A stretch of DNA of 64,000 bases from Perognathus longimembris pacificus (GCF_023159225.1 NC_063171.1:11174826-11238825), one strand, 5' to 3'; counted from the stretch's first letter, positions 11,972-24,440 are shown. Numbers and translations are program-made. The notes: a model not told the origin generated them from the sequence alone.

Positions 11972-12282
11972 GAAGTTTCCCTACCCCTGTGAGGGTCAGG
12001 GCAGCCCTTTCCCTGTCAGTGTGTTGCCATGAAGTTGACAAAACCTGTGGAGGCCAGCTCAGTGAGATCATGACATATTTCTAAAGGGAGAACTATGGAC
12101 TATGAACTACAGAATTAAATGATCTCTCTTGTTTGTGTTTTAATTTGTTTGTTTTCTCTGTTTTTAACACTATACTAACAGGTTCCCAAAGGCTAAGTGG
12201 AATGAGTTTTATTTATGCTTGCTAACAGGGTGGTACATTAATCCTTAATTAAAACTGCTTACAAGTGAAATTGCATCAGCTG

Positions 12283-12284
<2 letters not shown>

Positions 12285-12331
<47 letters not shown>

Positions 12332-12350
12332 GTATATGTATGTGTGTGAG
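12285..12350. repeat. (TG)n microsatellite
   Basis: Uninterrupted TG dinucleotides run from about 12286 to 12328, followed by imperfect TG/TA repeats to 12350 and a short G-rich stretch. Confidence 0.95.
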
Positions 12351-12485
12351 GGGGGATTGGGTGGAGGGAGAGGAGAGAATGGGGTATAAGGAATGAGCAT
12401 ACTGGCCTAGAGCTTTCCATTGAACAGATGGCAAACTGTAAAAAACATACCACGACCACTTTTAGGTAATCTGTGCTTCAGCTTG

Positions 12486-12850
12486 GCTTAGTCCATTTTC
12501 CATTATTGTATGAAAAAAAAATTCTTAAAGTTCTGGAGGCTAGCAAGTCCAAGGTAGAGAGCCTTTATCTGGTGAGGAGAATGGAAGTTGCTGATGGGGA
12601 GTTATAAGGAGATGGAGGGTATCCTATGTTGAGAGGTGCACATCTAAGAAAAAGGGCCAAATTGTTTCAATGGAAGATTTATTCAAATAACCTCTTAGCC
12701 CATGCATGGATGGAGGTCATTGTGAGCCTCCATGATGTAAGCATCTTTAAAAGATCCAGACTGGAAGTATCATTAACATATGGCTTTGAGGATTACATTT
12801 TCCACCCTGAATTTAAGCCACACTTAAGCCACAGCACTGCCCAAGGTAAT
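12486..12850 (-). mobile_element. MaLR-type LTR fragment, antisense
   Basis: The blocks TTAGTCCATTTTCCATTATT, AAAGTTCTGGAGGCTAGCAAG-like sequence at 12526-12548, ATCTGGTGAGGA and TCTTTAAAAGATCC occur in the order expected for an antisense MST/MLT-type MaLR LTR. Diverged; subtype unassigned. Confidence 0.65.
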
Positions 12851-13214
12851 AGTTTTATAATGGAATAGTATGCTTGTTTTCCCACATTGAATGTCCTTCC
12901 CAGATGAGCTGTTCAATTCACGGACTAATCCATGCCCCAGAAAAGTGTTTGTTTTTTTTTTTTTTTTTTTGAGTAAATGTTGTCCATGTTTGCACAATAC
13001 CTAAACTATCACTTTGTTCTCTCAGTTCAGCAAAATGTTAGATGGTAGACTGGGACTGCAATGATGGAACTGTAATTGTCTTTACTTTTTGGAAAATTGT
13101 TAAATACATTATTACATCAAATTATATCAAAACCCCCTTTGTTTATGTCTTGATTATCATAAAAGTTTGTTTATATTTTTCCTGTGGTTTCCATTATTCA
13201 AAGCTTAGACTCAG

Positions 13215-13217
<3 letters not shown>

Positions 13218-13258
<41 letters not shown>

Positions 13259-13262
13259 TATT
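13218..13262. repeat. (TA)n microsatellite between 12-bp direct repeats
   Basis: A nearly pure TA array. The 12-mer TAGACTCAGTTC occurs immediately before it (13206-13217) and again just after it (13271-13282). An open frame here encodes Ile/Tyr repeats only and is not a gene. Confidence 0.95.
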
Positions 13263-13394
13263 TATTTATATAGACTCAGTTCTTGACATATGATGTTGTA
13301 GAGCACATTGAATCCATGTGAAACGACTCTGATGTACCTGCGATAACAGAGTAAACCATTTAAAGAAAAATTGTAGTTATTATTTCCATTGAGT

Positions 13395-13628
13395 GTCTTC
13401 TGGCAGGGCATCAATGGCTCACACTGGAGTCCTATCTATTGGAGAGGTTGAGATCTAAGGATCAAAGGTCGAACTTAGCCTAAGGAAGAAAGACCATGAG
13501 ATTCTTATCTCTGATTAACTACCAACAAGGCAAAATTGACCTGTATCTCAAGTAGTAGAGTGTTACTCTTGAGCAGAAAAGTTCAGGGCAGTGCTTAGGC
13601 TCCAGGTTCAAGCCCTCGGGACTAGCAC
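13395..13628 (+). repeat. Old composite B1-like plus tRNA-like SINE
   Basis: Left half: CAATGGCTCACACTGGAGTC and GAGATCTAAGGATCAAAGG. Right half: CTCAAGTAGTAGAG then GGTTCAAGCCCTCGGGACTA. A short A-rich tail follows. Full length but diverged. Confidence 0.72.
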
Positions 13629-14164
13629 AAAGAGAAAACTAATTTTGTCTTCTCTAGATGAGCAGATAGAAGCTGCAATAATAATAATGATGAAATTGCA
13701 GAAAGGAAATAGAAATTCCATGAGAAAGCTATACATTGTATACTATGGTTGTCATTAGGTTGATATTCCACCAGAAAAAGGTCTATTTGAACTTCAGCAT
13801 CATCTTTAAGATATGACAGGGCCAGTGACTTGTTTGAACCAGTCAATAATAAAAAGACATGGCTATAAGTTTCAGTTCTATAAAAATCTATAAAAATTAT
13901 AAAAGAGATTCATAAATTTTCTACTTGGTGTATTCTGATATCCACAAAGTTGATTCCAAGTGACCTTGATGAGCAGAGCAGGTTGTGTTAGGCTGTAGAG
14001 ATCAGGAAGATAAATGTTAATGCTGCATAAACAACCATATTCTAACTAATGTTATAGTAAAGTGTATTGTAAATAAGTCTGTCAACACTGAGGGGAGTGG
14101 CTTCTACTGTGAATGTCCTAGGCTCACAATCTCTCCTGAGAATTCTAGATAAAAAGTTAAGTAT

Positions 14165-14212
14165 TGTGTGTGTGTGCACACACATGCACACACATGTATG
14201 TGCACATGCATA
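14165..14212. repeat. Alternating TG/CA tract with 16-bp palindrome
   Basis: Alternating purine-pyrimidine sequence. A perfect palindrome, TGTGTGTGCACACACA, spans 14169-14184. It adjoins the tail end of the antisense SINE at 14213-14430, so it may have grown from that element's A-rich tail region. Confidence 0.9.
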
Positions 14213-14430
14213 CTCACTTGTCAGACCTGGGGTTTGAACTCAGAACCTATAGCCCATTCAGCTTATTCACTCACTACCACTATATTCATGCTTTCTGTCT
14301 TAGATTTTTGCTAGTTAGCTAGAAATAAGAGCCTTGCATATTGGTCTTGCCTGGTCTGGCTTCAAATCACAATCCTCAGATCTCAGCCTCCTGAGTGGCC
14401 AAATAACATTAAATAAGCTACCTGTGGCCA
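14213..14430 (-). repeat. Composite SINE, antisense
   Basis: In reverse complement it shows a B1-like left half, whose plus-strand text ends AATCCTCAGATCTCAGCCTC followed by CTGAGTGGCC. The tRNA-like right half is read near 14220-14290 (GGGGTTTGAACTCAGAACCT). Diverged. Confidence 0.7.
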
Positions 14431-14933
14431 TACTCAAAATTAGGTAAATTCTAATTCTTGGGATTCTCAATCTCTATCCATCTCATTCCAGTGTGACAAA
14501 AATAAACTCTGCTCTGTAGCCAGGGGCTTCCCTCATAACTCTGCCAGCAAGAAAGCTTCTAAGAGAAACCTGGCTCATTTTCTCTTCCTACTGCTGACTT
14601 ACTCATTGTTTTATAAATTAATCTTTATCCAGAAACCTCACTTCCAGAGAAACCTTCAAGATGCCCTCAGGAGATAAAATGGAAACCTGTATTCCCCCAA
14701 CCACTATCAGAATACCACAATGACCAAGACGAGAAGCTGAAATTATTTTTACAAAATGGAAAGTTAGAGGACTAGGTGAAGTTCTTTGCATAATATGATT
14801 TTCTGTTTGTGTTTACTTTTATTCTGCAGGCAACCAGTGAACAGTGTTGACTAATGTGTCCATAAACAAAAGATTTCCGTTAAAATTTAAGAAGCCCACT
14901 TATTCTGCCATTTAATACAGAAGAAAGTGCCTT

Positions 14934-14949
14934 AGAAAGAAGAGATACC
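14934..14949. repeat. 5' target-site duplication of full-length L1
   Basis: AGAAAGAAGAGATACC is repeated exactly at 22446-22461, right after the L1 tail. A perfect 16-bp match defines both ends of the insertion. Confidence 0.95.
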
Positions 14950-16904
14950 ATCTCAAGAGAAGATGGCGGAGGAGCAACAGTGCCATAGCTGAGCTCCCTC
15001 CAACAGCGCAGTTTTCCCACCCCAGAGAAACTTTTACTGCTAGATAGATAGCTCAAATAAGTTCTAACAGTACAGGGATTCCAGCCAGGAAGGAAAAATC
15101 AATGTAGCTGGTCTGAAAACACAGATTTGAGCTCCGGGCGGAGTCCCAATGCCACACTAGTGCCGGTGCTGGCACCACGCTGCACACCCTGCACGCTCAA
15201 TGGAGACCAGGGAGAAATTCTCCAGACAGCAGCGTACTTACAGATCGCAGGCTGAGCATGGACTGGCTGAAATCGCAGAAACAGCGTGAGTACTCCCACA
15301 AAAGACAGTCTAACTCGTGCCCAAAGAGCAGCCCCTCCCCCAACCGCGAGAGCAAAGCACCATCTTTGACACTGGCAAATTGTCAGACCAGACTGGAGCT
15401 AAAGCCCACCTGGGAAAAGCGAGGACAAAGAGGCCATCTTTGAGAAGGGCAAGAGGGACCAATTACTGAGAGCCGGTGCTGCCCAGGAGAATGCCCCTGC
15501 CCAGGTGGGAGGCATGTCCTGGGACTCAGCCTGGCTAGAGGTGCCCGCCCTGCTTGCCGGAATTCCTAAATTAAAAAGCAAAAGCGGTGAGCAGCTATCG
15601 GCAGCACGGAACTGCCAACCGGGAGAACAAACTTCCCAAGACAGATAATTGGTCCCATTTGGATCCCCAATTCCCAGCCCGAATCAGAGCTGAAGTCCAT
15701 ACCCAGTTCTGCCCAGAAGGCCGCCCCGCCCAGAAGGGTTGAACCGGTAAACCAGGCCAGAGTGGCCCCGCCCTGCTGAGTCTGCAGCCTATTCAAAGCC
15801 AGGTGTTAAAGGCAGCAGCACGACAGCAGACTGGCAGAGCCACGGCTCCCGAGACAGCTCAAGCCCCCACTGACAGAGCACGCCCAAGGCCTTCCTGCAA
15901 GCTGTGGGAACCACAGAGACCCAGGATTGCACCAACAGGGGAGGAGGGTCAAAACAGACCCACCCCTGCAAGCTGAAAGCAAGTCAAACCAGCGAAGTGG
16001 CAGAATAGATTGCAGACCATCACAAGGAAACCAGAGACTGCAGAAAGCCCATCCAAACAAGGAAGACTTCTTTTTTTTTTTTTTTTTGTCTCAAAAGATT
16101 TGGAAGCTTTCATTTTTATTTTTTTTCCTTATATTTTCATCATTGGTTTGTTTTTGTTTCCCATTTTCACCTATTGGTTCTATCTTTTTTGTTTGTTTGT
16201 TTGTTTTTTGTTGTTGTAGTTGATCTTTTTTTTTTTCTTTTTTCTTTTTCTGTTTTTCCTTTTTATTTTATATTTTTAAATAACTTTTCTCGGTTATGTG
16301 CATCTGTCTTCCGGTATTCTCTCTTTATTTCTCTCTATGTATTCTCTTTCCTTAAAAGTTACTTTCCTATGAATAACATCTCCACTCTTTACTGTTAACT
16401 CTCCACTGTCTCTCATTTTAACCTTGTTGTTTCTACTGATTCTACTCTCCTTCACATTTCCACGCCACTGAAACCAAAATCATCACCCCCCCCATACATT
16501 TTACTCTAGTTTCTTTATTACCTCTAACTTACCCTCCTGACTTACTACTAGGTCCTCCAGATCCCATTGATGCCTGGTTATTGGATAGAGGGTATCCCCG
16601 CTTAATTCGAGTGAAACAAAGGGGTTCATAGAGAAAGCCAATCCAAAAGGAACTTAATATAAGAACAAGAATTGCTCATAGGGTTGTAACAGTAAATAAA
16701 TAACTACTGAATACATGGCTCAGGATTGGTTGTTATATTGAAATTATATTCTTTAGGAACAAGGAATCTAATTTTATACACAGGTATAAAAGGTATGTCT
16801 ATTTAATTGTGAACGTCTAAGATTTACACAACAGTGCCTGGTAAGGTCTGCTTTGGGTCTTAAACGGTGCTCACAGGTGCTGGAAGACTGGCATTCCAAT
16901 CCAA
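14950..16904 (+). promoter_or_regulatory. L1 5'UTR with internal promoter
   Basis: About 1.95 kb lies before ORF1. The first bases include AAGATGGCGG (14960-14969), the same motif class as the YY1 site at the start of human L1, which sets the transcription start there. Bases 15100-15900 are relatively GC-rich with CpGs. Bases 16070-16330 are T-rich. No tandem monomers of the mouse type are seen. The second copy of this region at 54.3-56.0 kb shows that it is a family feature, not chance. Promoter function is inferred by analogy. Confidence 0.75.
14960..14969 (+). promoter_or_regulatory. Putative YY1-type site at L1 start
   Basis: AAGATGGCGG lies 11 bases from the first base of the element, as the YY1 motif does in primate L1s. 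The function is inferred from motif and position. Confidence 0.6.
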
Positions 16905-18023
16905 ATGGGCAGAAAGAACACAGGAAAGATGGCAAACAATGAAGTCTTATCCCCCACTCAAAACAAGCAGGAAGCAGAGCAGTCAATCAAAGACATAGAA
17001 GAGAACCCCCAAAATGCTCTACAAATCTACTGATAAACATAATAACTGAAAATTTTGAATCTCTTCAGTTAATTATTCTAGAGCGTGAGGAGGCAAAGCA
17101 AAAATTAATGGAGAATTTCATGGCATCCACAAATAGAAAGATAAATGAACTTCAAGAGTCAAATGAAAAGATAGCTAACCATCTTAAAGATTTGAGAGAC
17201 AACACTCAAAACCATAATAATGAAGTTAATGAAGTAAAGAAGTCCATACAGGACCTAAGAAATGACATGGAAATTATCAGGAAAGACCAGTCAGAAGGAA
17301 AAGAGATTCGAAATCAAGTAGCTACCCTACAGTCCCGACTAACCGAAGCAGAGGATCGAATCTCAGGAGCTGAAGATTCCCTAAAATCTATGGAGAAAGA
17401 TAAAAAATCAATACAAGTCTAGTCCAGTCAACAAAAGAGATCACTACAGGAGAGTCAAGACACGATCAGGAAGCCCAATTTAAGAATAATAGGTATTGAG
17501 AAAAACTTGGAGAAAGAAGTTAATGGGTTAGGCAACCTATTTAACAGAATATTAGCTGAAAACTTCCCAAATATCCAGAAGGAAAGGCCTATAGAGATAC
17601 AAGAAGCATTTAGGACCCCAAACCGACCAGACCAGAATAGGACATCCCACTGACACATAGTGATCAAAACAGGATCAGTAGAGTACAAGGAAAGAATCAT
17701 TAAAGCTGTTATGGAGAAGAAAACAATCACATATAAAGGAAAAGCAATCAGAATTACCCCAGACTTCTCAGCAGAGACCATGAAAGCAAGTAGAGCCTGG
17801 AATGAAGTATGCAAAACACTAAATAAAAATAACTACCAACCAAGAATTCTGTACCCAGCCAAACTCTCATTCATAGCCAAAACCAAATAAAAGTCTTCCA
17901 CAATAAGGAAAAACTGAAACAATATATCTCCACCAAACCAGCTTTACAGAGAATCTTCAAATATGTTCTATACAGGGAAAATAATCAAGATCCTAAGACA
18001 GAAAGGGAAATGAACCCTAAATA
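16905..18023 (+). pseudogene. L1 ORF1 (RNA-binding chaperone), broken
   Basis: ORF1p forms trimers through a coiled coil and binds L1 RNA through an RRM and C-terminal domain. The start is the ATG at 16905. The frame stops after 42 codons near 17033, where a base is missing compared with the copy at 56.0 kb. The main coiled-coil part is then open from 17108 to 17422 (104 codons, heptad-like, rich in Lys, Glu, Asn), followed by a stop. RRM-like sequence follows (17480-17640), then the C-terminal part at 17660-17890 with the conserved YQPRILYPAKLSF. The family reading would end at the TAG near 18021. Length of about 370 codons fits mammalian ORF1p. Confidence 0.88.
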
Positions 18024-18076
18024 GTAAACATCAGATCAAGAAATGGGAAGACACAGCTTTTAACAAGATAGAGATA

Positions 18077-21000
18077 ATGAAAGGAACAAACGATCATCTC
18101 TCAATCCTAACTCTCAACATTAATGGACTTAATTCTCCAATCAAAGGACATAGGCTCATAAGTTGGATCAAAAATCAAGATCCATCTTTCTGCTGCCTCC
18201 AAGAGACACATCTATCCAGCAAAAGTAAACATCTTCTAAAAGTGAAAGGGTGGAATCAAATCTATCAAGCAAATGGCCCCAATAAGCAGGCTGGAGTTGC
18301 AATCCTAGTATCAGACAAAATTGACTTCAAATTCAAAAAGGTAAGAAGAGAAAAAGAACGTTACTACATACTAGTAAAGGGATTTCTCCTACAGGAAGAT
18401 ATAACCATTCTAAATATCTACACACCAAATGCAGTAGCACCCAATTTCATCAAACAAACACTACTGACTCTAAAATCACTCATAGACCCAAACACATTGA
18501 TAGTTGGGGACTTTAACAATCCACTATCACCTCTGAACAGATCAACACGCCAAAAACTGAACAAAGAAACCACAAAACTAAATAATTGCATAGAACAACT
18601 AGACTTAACCAACATTTACAGAATATTCCACCCAGCAACAACAGAATACACATTCTTCTCCACAGCACATGGAACATTCTCCAAAATAGATCACATCTTA
18701 GGGCACAAAGAAAATCTTTACAAATTCAGAAGTATCAAAACCATTCCCTGCATAATCTCAGACCACAATGGAATAATATTAGAGCTCAACTCAAACAGAC
18801 CCCACAGAAAATCCCACAATTCATGTAGAGTAAATAACACACAGCTGAACCATCAATGGGTCATCGAAGAAATTAAAACGGAAATTCAAATGTTTATGGA
18901 ATCCAACCAAGATGAGGACACAAAGTACCAGCTCCTTTGGGACACAGCAAAGGCAGTACTCAGAGGAAAATTTATATCTCTGAGCGCATACACCAACAAA
19001 TTGGAGAAACAGCAACTCAATAATTTAAGGAAGCACCTTAATCTCCTAGAAAGAGAACAACAAACCAAACCCCAAGTCAATAGACAGAAGAAAATAATTA
19101 AAATCAAATCAGAATTAAATCAATTAGAGACGAAAAAAAACTATCGAAAGAATCATCAAAACAAAGAGTTGGTTCTTTGAAAAAATCAACAAGATAGACA
19201 GACCCCTGGCAAAGTTGACCAAAAAATGAAGGCAGCACACTTAAATAAACAAGGTAAGTGATGAAACAGGTAATATCAAAACAGAAATAACCGAAATTCA
19301 GGAAATAATAAGGGACTATTTTGCAAACCTTTATGCCAACAAATTCGAGAACTTGGAAGAAAAATGGATGATTTCCTAGAAAAAATTCATATCCCCAAAC
19401 TCCAACATGAAGAACTAAACCTTCTAAACAGACCCATATCCAGTATTGAAATAGAAACAGCAATAAATGATCTCCCATTCAAGAAAAGCCCAGGTACAGA
19501 CAGATTCACTGCAGAATTCTACAAGACCTTCAAAATAGAACTCACACCAATATTTCTCAAACTCTTCAAGGAAATTGAAAGAGATTGTTCACTACCAGAC
19601 ACATTTTATGAAGCCAGCATAACCCTCATCCCAAAAACCAGGCAGGGACTCATCACAGAAAGAAGACTATAAACCGATTTCCTTGATGAACATAGACGCA
19701 AAAATTCTCAAAAGAATTCTGGCTAATCGACTTCAACAGGTCATCAAAAAAATCATACACCACGATCAAACTGGATTCATCCCAGGGATGCAAAGTTGGT
19801 TTAATATACGCAAGTCAATTAATGTAATCTACCACATCAACTGGAGCAAAGTAAAGAACCACATGGTTTTATCTCTGGATGCGGAAAAAGCATTCGACAA
19901 AAATCCAGCACCCATTTATGCTAAAAGCCTTGGAACAACTGGGATTCCAGGGAACATTCATGAATATAATCAAGGAAGTTTATGACAAACCAACAACAAG
20001 TATAACTCTAAATGGTGAAAAACTAAAGCCATTCCTTCTAAAATCAAGAACAAGGCAGGGATGCCCACTCTCTCCCCTGCTCTTCAACATAGTACTAGAA
20101 TTCCTAGCCAGAGCAATTAGGCAAGAAGAAAATATAAAGGGGATCCAAATAGGAAAAGATGAAGTTGAACTTTCTTTCTTCACAAATGACATGATCCCAT
20201 ACCTAAAGAATCCCATAGACTCTACCCCCAAGCTACTACAGCTGATCCAAAACTTTGGCAAAGTTTCAGGATATAAAATAAACCCTAAAAAAATCACCGG
20301 CCTTTCTCTATGCTAAGGACCCGAAGACTGAGGCGGAAATCAGGAAAACAACTCATTTTGCAATAGCCCCCCAAAACATAAAATACCTAGGAATAACCTT
20401 AACCAAAGAAGTGAAAGACCTCTTTGATGAGAACTTTAAAAGCATGAAAAACAAAATTAAGTCAGAACTAAGGAAATGGAAAAACCTCCCATGCTCCTGG
20501 ATTGGGAGGATTAATATAATCAAAATGGCAATATTGCCAAAGGCTATCTACAAATTCAATGCAATACCCATTAATATCCCAACACCATTTTTTAATGAAA
20601 TAGAGGAAGCAATCCAGAAATTCATATGGAACAATAAAAGACCTAGAATAGCAAAAACAATCCTAAGCAGAAAGAACAGTGCTGGAGGAATTACAATACC
20701 CAACTTCAAGCTGTATTATAAAGCTATAGCAATAAAAACAGCTTGTTATTGGCACCGGAACAGGCCTGAAGACCAGTGGAACAGAATTGAAGACCCAGAA
20801 ATGAACCCACAGAACTATGCCTACTTAATCTTTGATAAAGGAGCTAAAACAATAGTATGGAAGAAAGATAGCCTCTTTAACAAATGGTGCTGGCAAAACT
20901 GGCTCAACACATGCAACAAACTAAAACTAGAACCTTATATATGACCCTGCACCCAAATCAATTTCAAATGGATTAAAGACCTCAAAATCAAAACAGACAC

Positions 21001-21929
21001 CGCGCAAACACTAAAGGAAGGAGTCGGAGAAACACTTGGGCTCCTTGGCGCAGGATGGAACTTCCTTAACAAAGACCCAGAAAGGCTACAAATCAAAGAA
21101 AGGTTGGACAAATGGGACTGCATCAAACTGCAGAGCTTCTGCATGGCAAAGGACATAGCTCGCAAGATAAACAGAAAGCCCACAGACTGGGAGAAGATCT
21201 TTACCAGACATTCAACAGACAAAGGCCTCATCTCTAAAATATATGCAGAACTAAAAAAATTACCTTCCTCCAAAACAAAACCGCAAAGAACCAATAGCCC
21301 CCTCATCAAGTGGGCTAAAGACTTACAAAGCAACTTCTCTGATGAGGAAATGAGAATGGCCAAGAGACATATGAAAAAGTGCTCTACATCACTGGCCATA
21401 AAAGAAATGCAAATCAAAACAACATTGAGATTCCATCTCACCCTAGTAAGACTGTCATATATCAAGAAATCTAACAATAACAATTGTTGGAGGGGATGTG
21501 GCCAAAAGGGAACCCTACTTCATTGTTTGTGGGAATCAATGTAAATTGGTCCAGCCACTCTGGCAAGCTGTATGGAGATTCCTCAGAAGGCTAAATATAG
21601 AACTCCCCTATGACCCAGCAGCCCCACTTTTGGGTATCTATCCAAATGACCACAAACAAAATCACAGTAAAGCCACCAGCACAACATTGTTCTTGGCAGC
21701 GCAATTTGTCATAGCTAGAATCTGGATCCAACCCAGATGCCCCTCAGTAGACGAATGGATCAGGAAAATGTGGTACATATACACAATGGAATTTTATGCC
21801 TCTATTAGAAAGAATGACATTGCCCCATTTGTAAGGAAATGGAAGGACTTAGAAAAAATTATAGTAAGTGTAGTGAGCCAGACCCAAAGAAACATGGACT
21901 CTATGGTCTCCCTTATTGGGAAGAATTAG
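18077..21929 (+). pseudogene. L1 ORF2 (endonuclease-reverse transcriptase), broken
   Basis: The first 367 codons (18077-19180) are open and hold the whole APE-like endonuclease domain. Asn14, Glu43, Asp145, Asn147, Asp205, Ser228, Asp229 and His230 are all present, at the same numbers as in human L1 ORF2p. Beyond this the frame is broken several times: near 19130-19250, near 19640 (an extra A), near 19905 (extra A), near 20290, and by a stop at 20942. The RT active-site FADD is FTND at 20179-20190. The C-terminal Cys-x3-Cys-x7-His-x4-Cys knuckle loses its last Cys near 21540. Total length (about 1283 codons) is normal for ORF2. The spacer after ORF1 is about 53 bases. Confidence 0.92.
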
Positions 21930-22445
21930 TACAGGTTTAGGCAAGTCATAGCAGAGCATCACAAATCCCAATAGCTATACTCTTATGAACACATAAGATG
22001 ATGCTAAGTGAAACCAACTCCATGTTATGGAAATGATTGTTATATCATAGTTGTAACTACTTTCACCATCCCATGTGTATCTGTAGTTTCTATTATTAAT
22101 GATGTTCTTGTATCACCTTCCTTTGATTGTATATACACTATCTCTGTAATCTTACCTGAGTATATTGGAAACCGTGTATACTGGTATTAGAACTAGGAAA
22201 TTGAAAGGGAATACCAAAATTGAGAGACAGGGTAAAAAAAGAGAAACAACTACAAAAGCAATACTTGCAAAACTCTTTGGTGTAAATCAACTGAACACCT
22301 CATGGGGGGAAAGGGAAAGGGGAAGGAGGGAGGGGGGTATGAGGGAAAAGGTAACAAACAGTACAAGAAATGTATCCAATGCCTAACGTATGAAACTGTA
22401 ACCTCTCTGTGCATCAGTTTGATAATAAAAATTTGAAAAAAAAAA
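21930..22445 (+). mobile_element. L1 3'UTR with G-rich tract and poly(A) signal
   Basis: Contains the block ATGAACACATAAGATGATGC, the polypurine G-tract at 22300-22350, the ACTGTAACCTCTCTGTGC block, AATAAA at 22424-22429 and a short A-rich tail. These landmarks identify the ten or so 3'UTR fragments elsewhere in the window. Confidence 0.9.
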
Positions 22446-22461
22446 AGAAAGAAGAGATACC

Positions 22462-23412
22462 TTAATTTCCATTGGGTCATATAGAAGAAATGTTTTCTAT
22501 AGTAGCAGAATTTAAAACTCAAGTATAAATTAACTTCATTGTATGTATATGAACGAGATGGAGAGAGTGAGAGAAAGAGAAGCAGAGGGAGGGAAGAACA
22601 AAGGAATGGAAGAAAAGAGGAAGGGAGAAAGGAAGTTGATTATTATTTTTATTATTATTATGCTATAATTCTGTATTCAGTGGAAAAATGTTCCCATGCC
22701 TGCCAGAAAAGAGCTTAGTGCCACTGTCACCTGCCTCTGTGGTCTCCTGATTGCTTTTATAGCCATGCTTAGGGGCTTGCTGTAGGCACAATGTCATTTG
22801 CCCTTAGGATTACTCTGTGCTAAATCTAGATCATATGGACAAATATTAAACACTGATGTTCTCAGCTGAGAAGAGCAATTAGCAAATTCATAAACTAAGT
22901 GTTTGATTCCTCTTCTTTAGTTAAACATAAACATTTGTTAGAAGGTACTTTTCTTTAACCGAAATTTTTCTCCTAGGAAATAAACAGATGCCTGAATACC
23001 CAAGTTGTTCCTTGACACTCATATTACTTCTTCATGCCAGGGACCCAGATCCAATTATAGCATATCACTGACAGTGCACGTTGGCTCATAAGTCACTGTG
23101 CACTGGGAGAAAGGATTTTGATTGAATGCCATGAGGCTTTCTTTATCTTTCATCACACGTTGTCTATGCTTTTATGGGAAACTACACAGTGACATCAGAG
23201 GGCTTCATATGGGACAGTTAAAAGGTTGTCATTACAGGCAATATCATAGCAAATTTATTACATTTTCAATTCTGTCTCAGTGTTTCACATAAGGAAACTG
23301 TTTTAATCACCTGAAGAAGGAACAGTTTTTCTGAAGATGAAGTAATTAAACTAGCTAAGTCTACGGAGAACAATGTACAGAACCAAGTTGACGGCTTATC
23401 AAATGCTACTGG
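22462..23412. other. No recognised gene; purine-rich patch
   Basis: Mostly unassigned. A GA-rich low-complexity patch lies at 22555-22640, followed by a short TAT/ATT-rich run to 22662. Confidence 0.5.
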
Positions 23413-23630
23413 GACTGGGGCTGGAAATGTAGCTTAGTGGTAGAGTCCTTGCCTAGCATGCATAAAGCCCTGGGTTTAATTCCTCAATACTACACACACA
23501 GAAAAGGCTGGAAGTATTGCTGTGGCTCAAGTCGAAGAGCACTAGCCTTGAGCACAGAGAAACTCGGGGATCAAGTCCAGGCCCTGAGTTCAAGCCCCAA
23601 GACTGGCCAAAAAACAACAACAACAAAATT
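23413..23630 (+). repeat. Dimeric ID-like SINE (IDL-Geo type)
   Basis: Head GGGGCTGGAAATGTAGCTTA with an A box, B box GGGTTTAATTCCTCAATACT, right half ATTGCTGTGGCTCAAGTCGA ending GCCCCAAGACTGGCC and a CAA-rich tail. Full-length copy. Confidence 0.87.
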
Positions 23631-24339
23631 CTCCTGGGACTTGTAATCATGTGAATTGATATATTAGCACATTGAAGCCTAATATATACCCTCTCTGCAG
23701 ATGAAATATGTCATTTAGGATGTAGAATTATAATCAGAATAATATTTAAGTAGTAAGAAACCACAGCAAGAGAAATTAATTGGATACATTTGTTGAAATA
23801 TGTCTCAGCCAAAATAGCAGAAGGCAGTCTTCCTCATTAGAAGGTAATATAGGAACTAATAATCCCAAGGAAACAGGACCAATGAAATCATTAGAAATAA
23901 TTCTGTATGTTGGACAGTCTCTGGACTGACACAGTCTATTAATCTTTGGCTGGATCTTATTTCAAAAGCAGAATCCAGCTTATTTTCTAAAGATTATTCA
24001 CCACATATATATTCTAACTTAGTCAAATAGGGTAATCAAACTGCTCCTAGTTCCTAGTCCTGGATCACTATTAGCAACCTTAAGAGCCTGTTGAATCCAA
24101 ATCTACGTTTCTGAGCAAGTATTAAACTAGACTGTTAACACTAGAGAAGACCAAAACCATGCTCTTTATAATGGATAAAACATAAGTTCCAATGCAAAAA
24201 ATGTATGCAAGCCTTCTTATATAATGATTTCATGAAAATAAAACATCAGAGAATGCAAGGAGCTATAAAGAAAAATGATGGTAAAATAAGACTTTTACTT
24301 TTTTGATCTCATGGTATAGCAATAAGGTAATAAAACATC

Positions 24340-24440
24340 TACATGACTGCCTGGTGCATATATATGTGTGTGTATATACATATATAGGTATATACATATA
24401 CATACATGTATACATATACGTATATATGTATATACATAAT
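24340..24440. repeat. TA/TG/CATA-rich simple repeat
   Basis: Imperfect TATATG and TATACA repeats. The small open frame across it is a translation of this repeat. Confidence 0.88.

Larger units (their letters stand above)
14950..22445 (+). mobile_element. Full-length LINE-1 (about 7.5 kb)
   Basis: A complete L1: 5'UTR, ORF1, short spacer, ORF2, 3'UTR with G-rich tract, polyadenylation signal and A tail, bounded by a perfect 16-bp TSD. L1s move by target-primed reverse transcription using their own ORF1 and ORF2 proteins. This copy is dead as a source of protein: ORF1 has a frameshift and early stop, ORF2 has several frameshifts and a changed RT active-site motif. The perfect TSD and close similarity to the 50.8-kb copy suggest a comparatively young insertion. 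Confidence 0.95.

Noticed and set aside
13042..13293. Open frame ending in Ile/Tyr repeats
   Set aside because: The end is a translated (TA)n repeat and the rest shows no protein family.
15566..16060. Antisense frames in the L1 5'UTR as a possible ORF0-like gene
   Set aside because: Primate L1s have an antisense ORF0, but these frames are not kept open in the second copy of this 5'UTR (54.3-56.0 kb), and no splice or promoter evidence is seen.
19104..21483. Long minus-strand frames (up to 182 codons) opposite L1 ORF2
   Set aside because: They are shadows on the strand opposite ORF2 and recur in the second L1 copy only because the L1s are similar.
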